Assembly: GCA_029259725.1 (NCBI GenBank)
Contig: JAJDER010000127.1
Coordinates: 1 to 52,495, forward strand
Length of the DNA: 52,495 nucleotides
Reading direction: 5' to 3'
Source of the DNA: Planctomycetota bacterium
GTDB lineage: Bacteria; Planctomycetota; B15-G4
In this document: one piece after another, positions 16,375-25,351 of the stretch
How the letters are laid out: each line of letters begins with the position of its first letter
How positions within the stretch are numbered: the first letter of the stretch is position 1
The notes under the pieces: generated by a model
Seen by the model: only the letters and a program-made list of their open reading frames with translations
Databases searched by the model: none
What the model was told of the DNA's origin: nothing
Position numbers and translations under genes: made by a program

Positions 16375-18237
16375 GACGTGGCGCCAGTAGAGACTTCAGG
16401 TGTCCGCGACGGACTCGCCGCTGATGAATCCGTTGGCGACGAACACGTCCTGCGCGCCGTCGAGGTCGATGTCCAGGAAGACCGACGACCAGGCCCAGGC
16501 CGCGCCGATGCCGCCCATCTCGGAGGGCACGCGCTCGAAGCCGCCGCCGGGCAGGGAGCGGAAGATGCTGTTCCCGGCCGCGAGCTTCTTCAGCGTGGAG
16601 CCGATCTGGACGGGCCCCGGCGCGTCGTCACCGCCCGAGCCGCCGGCGGGCGGCTCGGCGTCACCGCCGCCGTCCGCGGCGCGCTCGCGCAGCAGGCGAT
16701 CGAGGATGCGGTTGCCCGCCGTCGACGACATGTTGGCCACGTAGAGATCGAGCCGCCCGTCGGTGTCCACGTCGCCGAAGGCCGTGCCCATGCCGTTGCC
16801 GGTGTCGAGCACGCCCAGCTCGGCGGCGCGGTCGGTGAAGAAGCCCTGCCCGTCGTTCACGAACAGGGCGTTGTCGCCGTAGTCGTTGGCCAGGTAGAGA
16901 TCGAGGTCGCCGTCCTCGTCGATGTCCGCGGCGGCGGCGGCGTAACCCCAGCGCGCGTCGGCCACGCCGCGCTCGGCGCCCGCCTCGACGAAGGTGCCGT
17001 CGCCCTGGTTCAGGTACAGCGCGTTGGGCGTGCCGTTGCCTGCGTCGAACCACGACTCGGGCGAGATGCGGCCCTCGCGGTTGTACGAGCAGACATACAG
17101 GTCGGTGGCGCCGTTGCCGTCGAAGTCCGCGGCCGCCAGACTGAACGCGACGTGCCGGCCGGAGAGCCCACTGGCCTCGGTCACGTCGGTGAAGCGATCG
17201 CCGTCGTTGCGGTACAGGCGCATGGGCTGGCCGCCGAAGCTGCCGTCGGGCAGCACCCAGCCGACGTGGCCCACGACCAGGTCCGGGTCGCCGTCCGCGT
17301 CGGCGTCGAAGAAGACGCAGCCCGTGCCGCCGTGCTCGTCGCCCAGGCCCCAGGCCGCGCTGACCTCGTCGAAGCCGCCGTCACCACGGTTCCGGTAGAG
17401 GAAGCTGCGCTTGCTCGAGGGCACGAAGAGGTCCCAGAGGCCATCGCCATCGACATCGTGCGACGCCGCGCCGTTCCAGTCGAAGTCGGCCTCACCGCCC
17501 TTGCCGAAGATGCCGGTGACGTGCTCCAGGCCCGCGAGTCCGGTGACGTCGGCGAGCAGCACGCGGTCGCGTTCGGTGCGCACCAGGGAGTCGAGCCCGA
17601 AGCGCGACAGGCGCCACGCCCCGCCGGCGCGCGTCACCCCGACGTGGCCCCAGATCACGTGGGACAGGGGCCCGCGATCGGAGCCGCGGCCGAAGATCGA
17701 CACCTTGAGCTTCACCTTGCCGGTCGGCGTGACGCCGCGGGCGAACTCGGCGCCCTTGACCTTGAACGACACGTCATCGACCACGCCGTAGATCGAGAGC
17801 AGCTCACCGAAGGAGGCCAGCCAGTCGGCGGGTCCCGCGATGGCGGCGCTGCCGGGATCGGCGCTGATGCGGCGCGCGCCCGTGGGCATCGGCTCGGAGG
17901 CGCCCTCGACCGCGCTGGCCAGGGCATGCCCGGCGAAGTCGTCGGTCAACCAGCCGCGAGCCTCCTCCCAGGCGTGGCGCCGCACGACCGCGGCCAGCTC
18001 CACCAGCCGGTTGGCGACGTCCTCGGAGAGGTCCTCGACCAGGTCCATCTGGGTCAGCGGCTCGGCGGGCGCGTCGATCTCGATCACGAGCGGCAGCGGC
18101 GCAGCGTCGTCGCCGCCGCAGGCGGCGAGTCCGAACGCGAGTCCGAGCGCGAGCGCGAGTGCGAGTGCGAGTCCCAGGGTCACGGGCATGGGGCGGTTCA
18201 GCACGATGCGTTCGATGAGTCCGGGGCGGACTTCCAT
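15301..18237 (-). CDS. FG-GAP/VCBS - ASPIC/UnbV - TlpA-thioredoxin fusion lipoprotein, one in-frame TGA (candidate selenoprotein)
   Basis: One reading frame of 978 codons with a single TGA at codon 614 (16396-16398). Codons 1-613: lipoprotein signal (LAAC; ATG 18237 or 18189), a ~130-residue helical/NTF2-like segment, then VCBS repeats with calcium-type DxDxDG loops ([54 protein letters not shown]). Codons 615-978: another repeat (DVDDDGDQD), an ASPIC/UnbV domain ([14 protein letters not shown]) and a TlpA-like thioredoxin domain with CVGC at about 889-892 and a cis-Pro segment ([10 protein letters not shown]). The frame stays open and the residues across the TGA ([11 protein letters not shown][15 protein letters not shown]) read as unbroken family sequence. 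Either Sec is inserted, or this is a fresh nonsense mutation or a base error. It diverges from the next lipoprotein gene. Confidence 0.7.
16366..16398 (-). other. In-frame TGA followed by SECIS-like hairpin
   Basis: Minus strand: TGA at 16398-16396. After 18 bases comes a 3-nt loop GTC (16377-16375) capped by a perfect 6-bp stem, CGCCAC (16383-16378) with GTGGCG (16374-16369). The stem extends to 9 bp with G-U, G-C and U-G pairs. Bacterial SECIS elements have an apical loop 16-37 nt after UGA, a stem of at least 4 bp, and a G in the first two loop bases; all three hold. The hairpin lies inside the coding frame, as in bacterial selenoprotein genes. GC-rich DNA makes hairpins easily, so this is suggestive only. 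Confidence 0.5.
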
Positions 18238-18342
18238 GGGTCAGTTCCAACGCGCACGATGACGGGGTCTCGGACTCGGCGCCTCGCAGCGTGTCGCCCA
18301 GCTCCGTAGGCAGGGACCCGCACACCTTATCGGAACGGGAGC

Positions 18343-21300
18343 ATGGTGAACGCAACTCACGGATGTCGCGTTGGCAACACGGTCCTCGCCGGCCTGGCAC
18401 TGGCCCTGGTCAGCGCCTGCGGGTCGGGCGCGGACGACGAGGCCCCCTCCTGGGACGACGATCTGCTCCGCGCACGCGCCGCGGGGGCCTTCACCCCCGG
18501 GAGCCAGCAGAACCTCGAGGCGGCCTGGGCGGCGATCGCGCCCCTGGTGGAGCGCCCCGACCCGGCGGCGGAAGACCTGATCCGGGCCGCGATCATCGCG
18601 TTCGCCGACACCAACGATCCTTCCAGCCTCGAACGCACGCGCGGCTTCCTGGATCGGGCCGAGTCGCTGGACCCGGAGGAGCCGGCGCTCCTCTTCGTGC
18701 GCGGCAACCTGGCCTCGCGCGAGCTGGACTTCGAGCGGGCGGCCGAGCACTTCCGTGCGCTCCTGGCGCTCGACCCCGACGACGCCCCGACCCACATGAA
18801 ACTGGGCGAGACGCTCGAGGCGCTCGATCAGGTCGAGGCCGCCTCGGACGAGTGGCGCTGGATCCGCGCCCAGGGCCTCGCGGCCAACTCGGCGTTCTAC
18901 TCCTCCGCGACGTATCACCTCGGCATGCTGCTGCTGCGCACGAGCGAGACCGACGCAGGCGTGGCGCGCGGTCGCGAGCTCATCGCCGAGAAGCAGGCCC
19001 TCGACGCCGCCGAGGTCGGCGGCGCCGGGCCCTCGGACATCGAGATGGTCAGCTACGGCGCGGTGCAGCCGCCCGCGGCGCGCCGGGTGTCCGTGGCCGC
19101 ACCCACGGCGGCTGCCGACTTCGCGTACGGCGTGAGCGCCGGCCTCGAAGTCTCGCTGGAGGGCGCCACCCGCGCGACGGCCTGGGACCTCGACGACGAC
19201 GGGCGCGCGGACCTCGTCGGCGCCGGTCCCTCCGGATCCTGGTACGCGCTGCAGGCCTCCGACGGGAGCTTCGCGTCCACGGCCTTCATCCCCGCCCGCA
19301 CGCTGGCCCTCGGCGACCTCGACGACAGCGACATCCTCTCCGCGCTGCACCATCCGGAGCCCGAGGCCGTCGGCGTGGCCGATGCCGAACCCGGCACGGC
19401 CGGCAACGAGGCGCAGCTCTTCTCGTTCGCCGGAGGGCCGGCGGGCTTCATGGACCCGTTCGAGACGCTCGCCCCGTCGGGCGACACGCACGGCGCCGTG
19501 TTCGTGGACTTCGACCACGACGGGGACCTGGACCTGGCCCTGGCCACGGAAACCGGAGTGCGTCTGTACCGCAATGACGGCTCCGCCGGAGGCGTGCAGC
19601 GGATCCTCGTGGAAGCCACGCCGGACGCCCTCGCCTCGGTCGCGGGGGCGCAAGGCGTGCTGGCCGAGGACCTCGACGCCGACCAGGACGTGGACCTGCT
19701 CGTGGTGCACGACGGCGGCGTGACCGTCTGCTCCAACCTTCGCGGCGGCGAGTTCTCCGATGTGACGACGGCCTGGGGCCTGACCGGCCTCGCGGTTCCG
19801 GGTGACGACCCGGCGCGCCTCGTCATCGCGGATCTCGACCACGACCTGCTCCCCGACCTGCTGGTGGCGGGACGCGATGGAGTGGTCTGGTATCGGCGCT
19901 CCCCGAGCGGCTACGAGGCGGCCGCCTCCATCGCGATGGCCGGTGGGCCACCCGCCGCGGTGCACCTCGCCGACCTGGACCTCGACGGGCACTTCGACCT
20001 GATCGGTGCCGACGACCAGGGCACCGGCGCCTGGCCCGGCCCGCTCGTGCGGCGCAGCGGACCGCTGGAACGCGTGCCCCTCACGCCCGTGAACGGCGCC
20101 CTCGACGCGGCGGACATGAACGGCGACGGGATCCCGGACGTCCTCGTCACCGCCGACGGCGTCGCGCACGTGCTGACCGGCACCGGCATCGCCCCCGGCG
20201 TGTCCGTGCGACTGAGCGGCAAGAAGGACAACACGCACGGCGTCGGCTGCGTCGTCGAGAGCTGGGCCAAGGGCGCCCACACCCGACTGTACGCCCGCGG
20301 TCGCCCCCTGCTGATGCCCGCACCGGTGGAGGTCGCGTACATCACCTGGCCGAACGGAGTCCTGCAGCGCGAGTACGACCTGGCCGCCGGGACCCGCGAA
20401 CTCGAGCAGGTCGAGGGACTCGCCGGGTCCTGCCCGTTCCTCTACACCTGGAACGGGGAGCGCTTCACCTTCGTCACCGACGTGCTCGGCACGACGCCCC
20501 TCGGCCTGCCCATGACACCGGACGTCCAGGTGCCGTTCGACCATGAGGAGTACGTCAAGATCCGTGGCGACCAGCTCCGGCCCGACGCCGAGGGCCGATT
20601 GCGCCTGGCCCTGACCGAGGAGCTGCGCGAGGTCACCTACCTGGACCGCGCGCGCCTGCACGCCATCGATCACTCGGCCGGCGTCGAGATCGAACCGAAC
20701 GAGGGCTTCGTCTTCCCGCCCTTCCCCGAGCATCACGTGCACACCTTCTCGGATGTCGTCGCGCCGGCGCGCATCACCGCGCACCTTCTCGGGGATGCCG
20801 GGGACCCCTCCGCGGCACGCGACGCCTCCGCCGGTGAAGACGTGACCGAGCGCCTCGGCGCGGTGGACGGCCGACACGCCCAGGTGTTCGTACCGCGGCC
20901 GGCGCAGTTCTACGGGCTGGCCGAACCCTGGGCACTCGACATCGAGCTGGGCCGCACCGAGGCCGAGCGCGCCGCGATCGCCGCCGCGCCGCGCCTGCGG
21001 CTGGTGCTCACCGGCTGGCTTCGGTGGACCGACGCCTCGGTCAACGTCGCCGCCGCACGCCATCCGACGTATGCCTTCGAGCCGCCGCTGCTCTGGGTGC
21101 CCGACGGGGACGACTGGCGCGCGGCCGGCCCGCCCATCGGGTTCCCCGCGGGCAAGACCAAGTCACTGGTCGTCGACATCACCGGTCTGGTCGACCGTGA
21201 CGACCCGCGCCTGCGTCTGACGACATCCCTGGCGCTCACGTGGGACGCGGTGCGGCTCTGCCTCGACGACGACGATGCGCCCTACGTCGACACGCCGCTC

Positions 21301-21813
21301 GAGCCGCTCACCGCCGAGGTGGGCTTTCGCGGGCTGAGCGCGCCCCTCACCGACGGCACGGGGGAACTCCCCGATCGGTTCGACTGGGACCTCGTGGCGC
21401 CGCCGCGCTGGGACCAGCACCCCGGCCGCTACACACGCTACGGGGACGTCCGCGCACTCGTCGCCGAGGTCGACGATCGGCTCGTGGTCTTCGGTGTGGG
21501 CGACGTCGTGCAGCTCGAGTTCGACGCGTCCTCGCTCCCACCGCTCCCCGCGGGCTGGGTGCGCGACTGGCTGCTCTACCTCGACGGCTGGGCCAAGGAC
21601 CGCGACCCGAACACCGAGGGCGCCACCGAGGTCGAACCGCTGCCCTTCCACGGCATGACCCGCTACCCGCCTCCGCCGGGTGAGCCCCGGCCCGACACGC
21701 CGGCCCACCGCGCCTGGATCGAGGAGTTCCAGACCCGCGAGGCCCTGCGCCTGATCGTCCCGCTCGCCGTGCGCCACGGCACGGCGATCTCACGCGCGCC
21801 CGACACGCGCTGA
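18343..21813 (+). CDS. Large TPR + FG-GAP/VCBS lipoprotein with conserved C-terminal domain
   Basis: A 1156-residue exported lipoprotein (signal ending LVSAC, about residues 1-26). Residues ~50-220 are helical TPR-like repeats (ALLFVRGNLASRELDFERAAEHFRALLALDPDDAPTHMKLGETLEAL). Residues ~270-620 are VCBS/FG-GAP repeats with DxDxDG-type loops (DLDDDGRAD, DFDHDGDLD, DLDADQDVD, DLDHDLLPD, DLDLDGHFD, DMNGDGIPD). An ASPIC/UnbV-like segment (VEVAYITWPNGVLQ) follows. The last ~460 residues begin SCPFLYTWNGERFTFVTDVLG, a domain often found after such repeats in planctomycetes and relatives, of unknown function. A GGGAG precedes the ATG. It is divergent from the 978-codon FG-GAP gene across 105 bp, and the two share domain types, so they may act together at the cell surface. 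Confidence 0.85.
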   Translation: MVNATHGCRVGNTVLAGLALALVSACGSGADDEAPSWDDDLLRARAAGAFTPGSQQNLEAAWAAIAPLVERPDPAAEDLIRAAIIAFADTNDPSSLERTRGFLDRAESLDPEEPALLFVRGNLASRELDFERAAEHFRALLALDPDDAPTHMKLGETLEALDQVEAASDEWRWIRAQGLAANSAFYSSATYHLGMLLLRTSETDAGVARGRELIAEKQALDAAEVGGAGPSDIEMVSYGAVQPPAARRVSVAAPTAAADFAYGVSAGLEVSLEGATRATAWDLDDDGRADLVGAGPSGSWYALQASDGSFASTAFIPARTLALGDLDDSDILSALHHPEPEAVGVADAEPGTAGNEAQLFSFAGGPAGFMDPFETLAPSGDTHGAVFVDFDHDGDLDLALATETGVRLYRNDGSAGGVQRILVEATPDALASVAGAQGVLAEDLDADQDVDLLVVHDGGVTVCSNLRGGEFSDVTTAWGLTGLAVPGDDPARLVIADLDHDLLPDLLVAGRDGVVWYRRSPSGYEAAASIAMAGGPPAAVHLADLDLDGHFDLIGADDQGTGAWPGPLVRRSGPLERVPLTPVNGALDAADMNGDGIPDVLVTADGVAHVLTGTGIAPGVSVRLSGKKDNTHGVGCVVESWAKGAHTRLYARGRPLLMPAPVEVAYITWPNGVLQREYDLAAGTRELEQVEGLAGSCPFLYTWNGERFTFVTDVLGTTPLGLPMTPDVQVPFDHEEYVKIRGDQLRPDAEGRLRLALTEELREVTYLDRARLHAIDHSAGVEIEPNEGFVFPPFPEHHVHTFSDVVAPARITAHLLGDAGDPSAARDASAGEDVTERLGAVDGRHAQVFVPRPAQFYGLAEPWALDIELGRTEAERAAIAAAPRLRLVLTGWLRWTDASVNVAAARHPTYAFEPPLLWVPDGDDWRAAGPPIGFPAGKTKSLVVDITGLVDRDDPRLRLTTSLALTWDAVRLCLDDDDAPYVDTPLEPLTAEVGFRGLSAPLTDGTGELPDRFDWDLVAPPRWDQHPGRYTRYGDVRALVAEVDDRLVVFGVGDVVQLEFDASSLPPLPAGWVRDWLLYLDGWAKDRDPNTEGATEVEPLPFHGMTRYPPPPGEPRPDTPAHRAWIEEFQTREALRLIVPLAVRHGTAISRAPDTR

Positions 21814-21927
21814 ACCGGAGCCTCGCGACACCGCTCGGCAAAAGGTGTTTCGCGGGGCCCGGAGCGAGCCGATACAGTCCGTCGGCCAAGCCTCGGACCG
21901 GTTCCCGCACGGCCGCCGGACTCGCCC

Positions 21928-23364
21928 ATGCTGTTCAACAGCTTCAGCTACGTCCTCTTCCTGTGGACCGTGTACGTCCTGTTCTGGACGTGGCGCGAGC
22001 GGCGGCCGATGCGCCACACGATGGTGCTGGTCGCCAGCTACTGGTTCTACGGGCAGGCGAGCTGGATCTACACCTCGCTGTTGGCGATCAGCACGCTGAC
22101 CGACTACTGGGCCGGGCTGCAGCTGCAGGCCGCCCGCGACCGCGACGACCACGGCGGCGCGAAGCGCTGGATGGGCCTGAGCCTGGCCGTGAACCTCGGC
22201 ATGCTCGGCACGTTCAAGTACTACGACTTCTTCGTCGAGGGGTTCGGGCAGGCCTTCGCGAAGCTGGGCGTGAGCGTGGACCTGCCGCTGCTCGACGTGC
22301 TGCTCCCGGTCGGCATCAGCTTCTACACCTTCCAGACGCTCAGCTACACCATCGACATCTACAAGGGCCGCATGCGACCGACGACGTCGCTGCTCGACTT
22401 CGCGGTCTTCGTGTCGTTCTTCCCGCAGCTGGTCGCCGGACCGATCGTGCGCGCGAAGGACTTCATGCCGCAGCTGGAGGCGGCGCCGAGACTGGAACCC
22501 TCGCGGGTCAGCTCGGGCCTGTTCCAGATCCTGCGTGGCATGACCAAGAAGCTCTTGCTGGCCGACGTGCTCGGCGCGCAACTCGTGGACCAGGCCTACG
22601 GCGACGCGGCATCGCTGGGTGAGCTCAACGCGCCCGCGCTGCTGATCGCCACCTACGCCTACGCGCTGCAGTTGTACGGCGACTTCGCCGGCTACAGCGA
22701 CATCGCCATCGGCTCGGCGCGCCTGCTGGGCTTCGAGCTGCGCAAGAACTTCGACGCGCCCTTCAAGAGCAAGAGCCTGGAGGAGTTCTGGTCGCGCTGG
22801 CACATCTCGATGTCGAGCTGGTTCACCGACTACGTGTACATCGGGCTGGGCGGCAGCCGCGGCGCGCTGATCAAGACCTGCTTCAACGTGGTCGTGGCCT
22901 GGACGCTGGTGGGCCTGTGGCACGGCGCGGCCTGGACCTTCGTGCTGTGGGGTTTCTATCACGGCATGATGCTGGTGCTGATCCGGCTGTTCCGGATGCT
23001 GCTGCCGGGCGGCAGGTTCCCCGAGCACCCCTTCTTCACCGTGGCCGGGGTGCTGTTCACCTTCCACATCGTGGCCTTCTCGATGATCCTGTTCCGCTGC
23101 CCGGACATGGCGTCCTTCGGCGCGGCGCTGTCAGGCCTGCGCGACTGGAGCGGCACCTGGCCATCGGTCACCTGGCAGGTCGCGACGATCATGCTGCTCG
23201 GGTACGCCACGCACCTGATGCCGGAGCGCTGGCAGGACAAGCTCGAAGGCTCCTGGATCCGCACGCCGGCCGCGCTGCAGGGCACCCTGCTGGTCGTGGC
23301 CATCCTGCTCTTCTTCGGGCTGCGCCCGCCGGGGCTCACGCCCTTCGTGTACTTCCAGTTCTGA
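21928..23364 (+). CDS. MBOAT-family O-acyltransferase (AlgI-like)
   Basis: A 478-residue integral membrane protein of AlgI/DltB type. It starts MLFNSFSYVLFLWTVYVLFW, as in AlgI relatives, and contains LPVGISFYTFQTLSYTIDIYKGRM, FVSFFPQLVAGPIVRAKDFMPQL, GDFAGYSDIAIGSARLLGF and FWSRWHISMSSWFTDYVYIGLGGSR. The MBOAT histidine lies in WTLVGLWHGAAWTFVLWG. The family passes acyl groups across the inner membrane to polysaccharides, with an exported SGNH protein completing transfer. The following gene is such a partner. A TACAGT hexamer at 21873-21878 may be the -10. Confidence 0.93.
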   Translation: MLFNSFSYVLFLWTVYVLFWTWRERRPMRHTMVLVASYWFYGQASWIYTSLLAISTLTDYWAGLQLQAARDRDDHGGAKRWMGLSLAVNLGMLGTFKYYDFFVEGFGQAFAKLGVSVDLPLLDVLLPVGISFYTFQTLSYTIDIYKGRMRPTTSLLDFAVFVSFFPQLVAGPIVRAKDFMPQLEAAPRLEPSRVSSGLFQILRGMTKKLLLADVLGAQLVDQAYGDAASLGELNAPALLIATYAYALQLYGDFAGYSDIAIGSARLLGFELRKNFDAPFKSKSLEEFWSRWHISMSSWFTDYVYIGLGGSRGALIKTCFNVVVAWTLVGLWHGAAWTFVLWGFYHGMMLVLIRLFRMLLPGGRFPEHPFFTVAGVLFTFHIVAFSMILFRCPDMASFGAALSGLRDWSGTWPSVTWQVATIMLLGYATHLMPERWQDKLEGSWIRTPAALQGTLLVVAILLFFGLRPPGLTPFVYFQF

Positions 23365-23396
23365 GGCTCCTCGCCCCGCTGCACGGATCCCGCTCG

Positions 23397-24641
23397 ATGA
23401 CCGACGCGACGACACCGCCGAACCCCGACGACCACGTGGGTGCCGTGATCGGCCTGCGTACCGTCGTCGTGGTGGTGCTCTTCCTCGCGCTCGAGTTCGC
23501 GCTGCGGCAGTCGGGCTACGGCATGTGGACCGTTCAGGAGCGCAGCGAGCGCTTCGGCTGGACGATGCTGCCGAGCCAGGCCGCCTGGTCGCGGGACCTG
23601 ACCGTGCCCGAGTCGATCAACGCCTACGGCTTCCGCGATCGGGACTGGAACCCGCCGCGACGGGATCCCTCGGGGACCCCGGTTGCGGACCCGAGCGTGT
23701 TCCGTCTCGCCTTCGTGGGCAACTCGATGACCTACGGCACCAGCGTGGATGTGGACGAGGGCTACCCCCGCGTGGTCGAGAAGCTGCTGAGCGAGGAGTT
23801 CGCCCGGCGAGGTGATCCGCGCCGTGTCGAGTGCATGAACTTCGCCGTACAGGGCTACGTGTTCGAGCAGATGGCGCGGGTCTACGAAGACGTGATCGCG
23901 GACTGGCGCCCGGACCTGCTCGTGGTGCCCGTGCACCCCCATGACATCACCCCGATGAAGCCGGCCTCCGACGACGCCGACTACGACTTCCGCGAGCAGA
24001 TCCTGCGCACCGCCACCCATGACCTGCTGCAGCAGGAGGTCATCGACAAGTGGATCCCGCCGGTGCCGAACCCCGAGACGCTGGCGGTCGCGCGGGACTA
24101 CCAGCGCATCGACGACGCGGTGACGTTCGCGCCCTTCAGCAAGGACATGAACACCTACTGGGAGGCCTACCTGCAACGGCTCGATCAGGTGGCTGCCGAC
24201 CTCGCCGCGCACGGCGGCAAGCTGGTGGTCGTGAACCTGCCGCGCTGGCGCAAGCTGTTCCAACCGAGCCTGCGCGAGGCGACGTCACGCCTGCAACCCT
24301 TCGCCAACAGCCGCGAGACGGTGCTGCTCGTGGACCCGGTGCCGGACTTCGTGGCGCCGATGCAGCCGGTGGTCGCCGAGTTGCAGGCCCAGGAGTGGTT
24401 CGAGCGTGAGCCCTTCGAGACCGGCGCCGAGCGGGTCCCCCACGCCCCCGGACTCCACCACGACATGACGCAGCTGCTGCGCTTCGACCCCGAGGGCGGC
24501 GTGCGCGAGGCCACCGAGCTGCAGAGCGCTGACAAGACACTCTTCCTGCTCGACGACAACGGGCACTACTCGGCCTTGGGACACCTCGTGCTCGGACGCT
24601 CGATCGCCACGGCGCTGCGCGACGGGGACTGGCTGGAGTAG
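23397..24641 (+). CDS. SGNH/GDSL hydrolase-like acetyltransferase partner of MBOAT protein
   Basis: A 414-residue protein with one N-terminal membrane anchor (residues ~15-34, VIGLRTVVVVVLFLALEFAL) and an exported SGNH domain. Block I is FVGNSMTYGTSVDVDEGYP with the nucleophile Ser at residue 110. An Asn-containing block is near CMNFAVQGYVFEQ. The catalytic Asp/His pair is in LDDNGHYSALGHLVLG near the C terminus. AlgJ/AlgX-like proteins of this kind sit next to MBOAT proteins and move acetyl groups onto exopolysaccharide. It starts 32 bp after the MBOAT gene, so one transcript is likely. Confidence 0.87.
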   Translation: MTDATTPPNPDDHVGAVIGLRTVVVVVLFLALEFALRQSGYGMWTVQERSERFGWTMLPSQAAWSRDLTVPESINAYGFRDRDWNPPRRDPSGTPVADPSVFRLAFVGNSMTYGTSVDVDEGYPRVVEKLLSEEFARRGDPRRVECMNFAVQGYVFEQMARVYEDVIADWRPDLLVVPVHPHDITPMKPASDDADYDFREQILRTATHDLLQQEVIDKWIPPVPNPETLAVARDYQRIDDAVTFAPFSKDMNTYWEAYLQRLDQVAADLAAHGGKLVVVNLPRWRKLFQPSLREATSRLQPFANSRETVLLVDPVPDFVAPMQPVVAELQAQEWFEREPFETGAERVPHAPGLHHDMTQLLRFDPEGGVREATELQSADKTLFLLDDNGHYSALGHLVLGRSIATALRDGDWLE

Positions 24642-24670
24642 CGGCGGGTCAGTCCGCGGGGCCGAGCCGC

Positions 24671-25123
24671 TCAGTTCCCCGCGATCCCGTCGTCCTCGAC
24701 CAGGATGGTCACGCCGTCGATGATGCCCGTGAGCGGCAGCCAGATCGTCTCGGCGACGATGGCCCAGAACCCCGCGATGAACTTGTACTCGTCGTCGAGG
24801 TCGCTGCGCGCGATGACGCGGGCCCCGGCGTAGGAGAAGTACTCGAAATCCGGGTCGTAGCGCGGCTTGTCGCCCCAGTTCATCTCAGCGGCGTCGATGC
24901 CGTACTCGAACGGCGAGAGCACGGCGTCCACGAGGCCCAGGATGATCGTGCCGAAGACCTTGGTCGGCTGGTTGATGCTGGAGGCCGCGAACTTCTCGGT
25001 CATGCCCATGGTGCGGTGGTTGTCGTAGTTGCACCCGACCGGCGCGAGGGCCACCGCGCCCAGCAGCACGACAGCGAGGACGGAGTTCCAACGCGAGCGA
25101 CCGTTCGGCGGCAGGTGCATCAT
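24671..25123 (-). CDS. Small exosortase-like-locus-independent lipoprotein of unknown function
   Basis: A 150-residue predicted lipoprotein; no family was recognised. The signal peptide ends APVGC (about residue 30), which sets the start at 25123 rather than the longer upstream frame. A GAGGG lies about six bases upstream. The mature part is NYDNHRTMGMTEKFAASSINQPTKVFGTIILGLVDAVLSPFEYGIDAAEMNWGDKPRYDPD (shown in two recognisable blocks, residues ~31-60 and ~61-92). It then has FEYFSYAGARVIARS and a weakly hydrophobic C-terminal helix pair (AIVAETIWLPLTGIIDGVTIL). A promoter fits at 25189-25217. The gene converges with the SGNH gene. Confidence 0.7.
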   Translation of the reverse strand: MMHLPPNGRSRWNSVLAVVLLGAVALAPVGCNYDNHRTMGMTEKFAASSINQPTKVFGTIILGLVDAVLSPFEYGIDAAEMNWGDKPRYDPDFEYFSYAGARVIARSDLDDEYKFIAGFWAIVAETIWLPLTGIIDGVTILVEDDGIAGN

Positions 25124-25188
25124 CGAGCCCTCGGAGACAGCGGATCGGCACGGGCAGCATCCGTGCCAGCGATCGGAAAACGGGGCGG

Positions 25189-25217
25189 AGTGTAGGCGCA
25201 GGCCCGAAACGACACAA
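25189..25217 (-). promoter_or_regulatory. Sigma-70-like promoter of the small lipoprotein gene
   Basis: On the minus strand: TTGTGT (25217-25212), a 17-bp spacer, and TACACT (25194-25189). Start of transcription would be about 60 bp upstream of the ATG at 25123. It is among the better -35/-10 pairs in the window. Confidence 0.55.
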
Positions 25218-25316
25218 GGCCGCGAGGGCCCGATCCCGGGCCCGGACACCGCCCCCCGACCGGGACAGCCGGACATGGCGGCTCGGTGACGAAAGCCCGA
25301 TCGGGGAGCCTTGGGC

Positions 25317-25344
25317 TGGACAATGTATCACTGTCTGATACTTT
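25317..25344 (+). promoter_or_regulatory. Candidate promoter of GntR-family regulator gene
   Basis: TGGACA (25317-25322), a 16-bp spacer and TACTTT (25339-25344). The regulator's operator-like palindrome lies between the two boxes, so a bound dimer would block polymerase. Transcription would begin close to the GTG at 25352, suggesting a very short or no leader. Confidence 0.4.
25325..25341. promoter_or_regulatory. Probable YtrA-type GntR operator
   Basis: A perfect inverted repeat GTATCA-N5-TGATAC lying 10 bp before the regulator start, within its own promoter. The AT-rich palindrome stands out in GC-rich DNA. Autoregulatory sites of this spacing are usual for GntR-family repressors. Confidence 0.65.
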
Positions 25345-25351
25345 CAATCAC

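Noticed and set aside
16366-16398. Simple stop codon between two adjacent separate genes
   Set aside because: The frame does not shift, family sequence continues at once on both sides, there is no ribosome site before GTG 16374 or ATG 16362, and the downstream half lacks a signal peptide. A sequencing error or fresh nonsense mutation cannot be excluded and is kept as the alternative.
15223-18309. 1028-codon open frame on the plus strand
   Set aside because: It is antisense to the FG-GAP/thioredoxin gene. The product is repetitive Ala/Val/Gly/Arg sequence with no recognisable domain. Its length reflects the GC bias.
18241-21063. 940-codon open frame on the minus strand
   Set aside because: Antisense to the 1156-residue lipoprotein, without any domain. 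A high-GC shadow.
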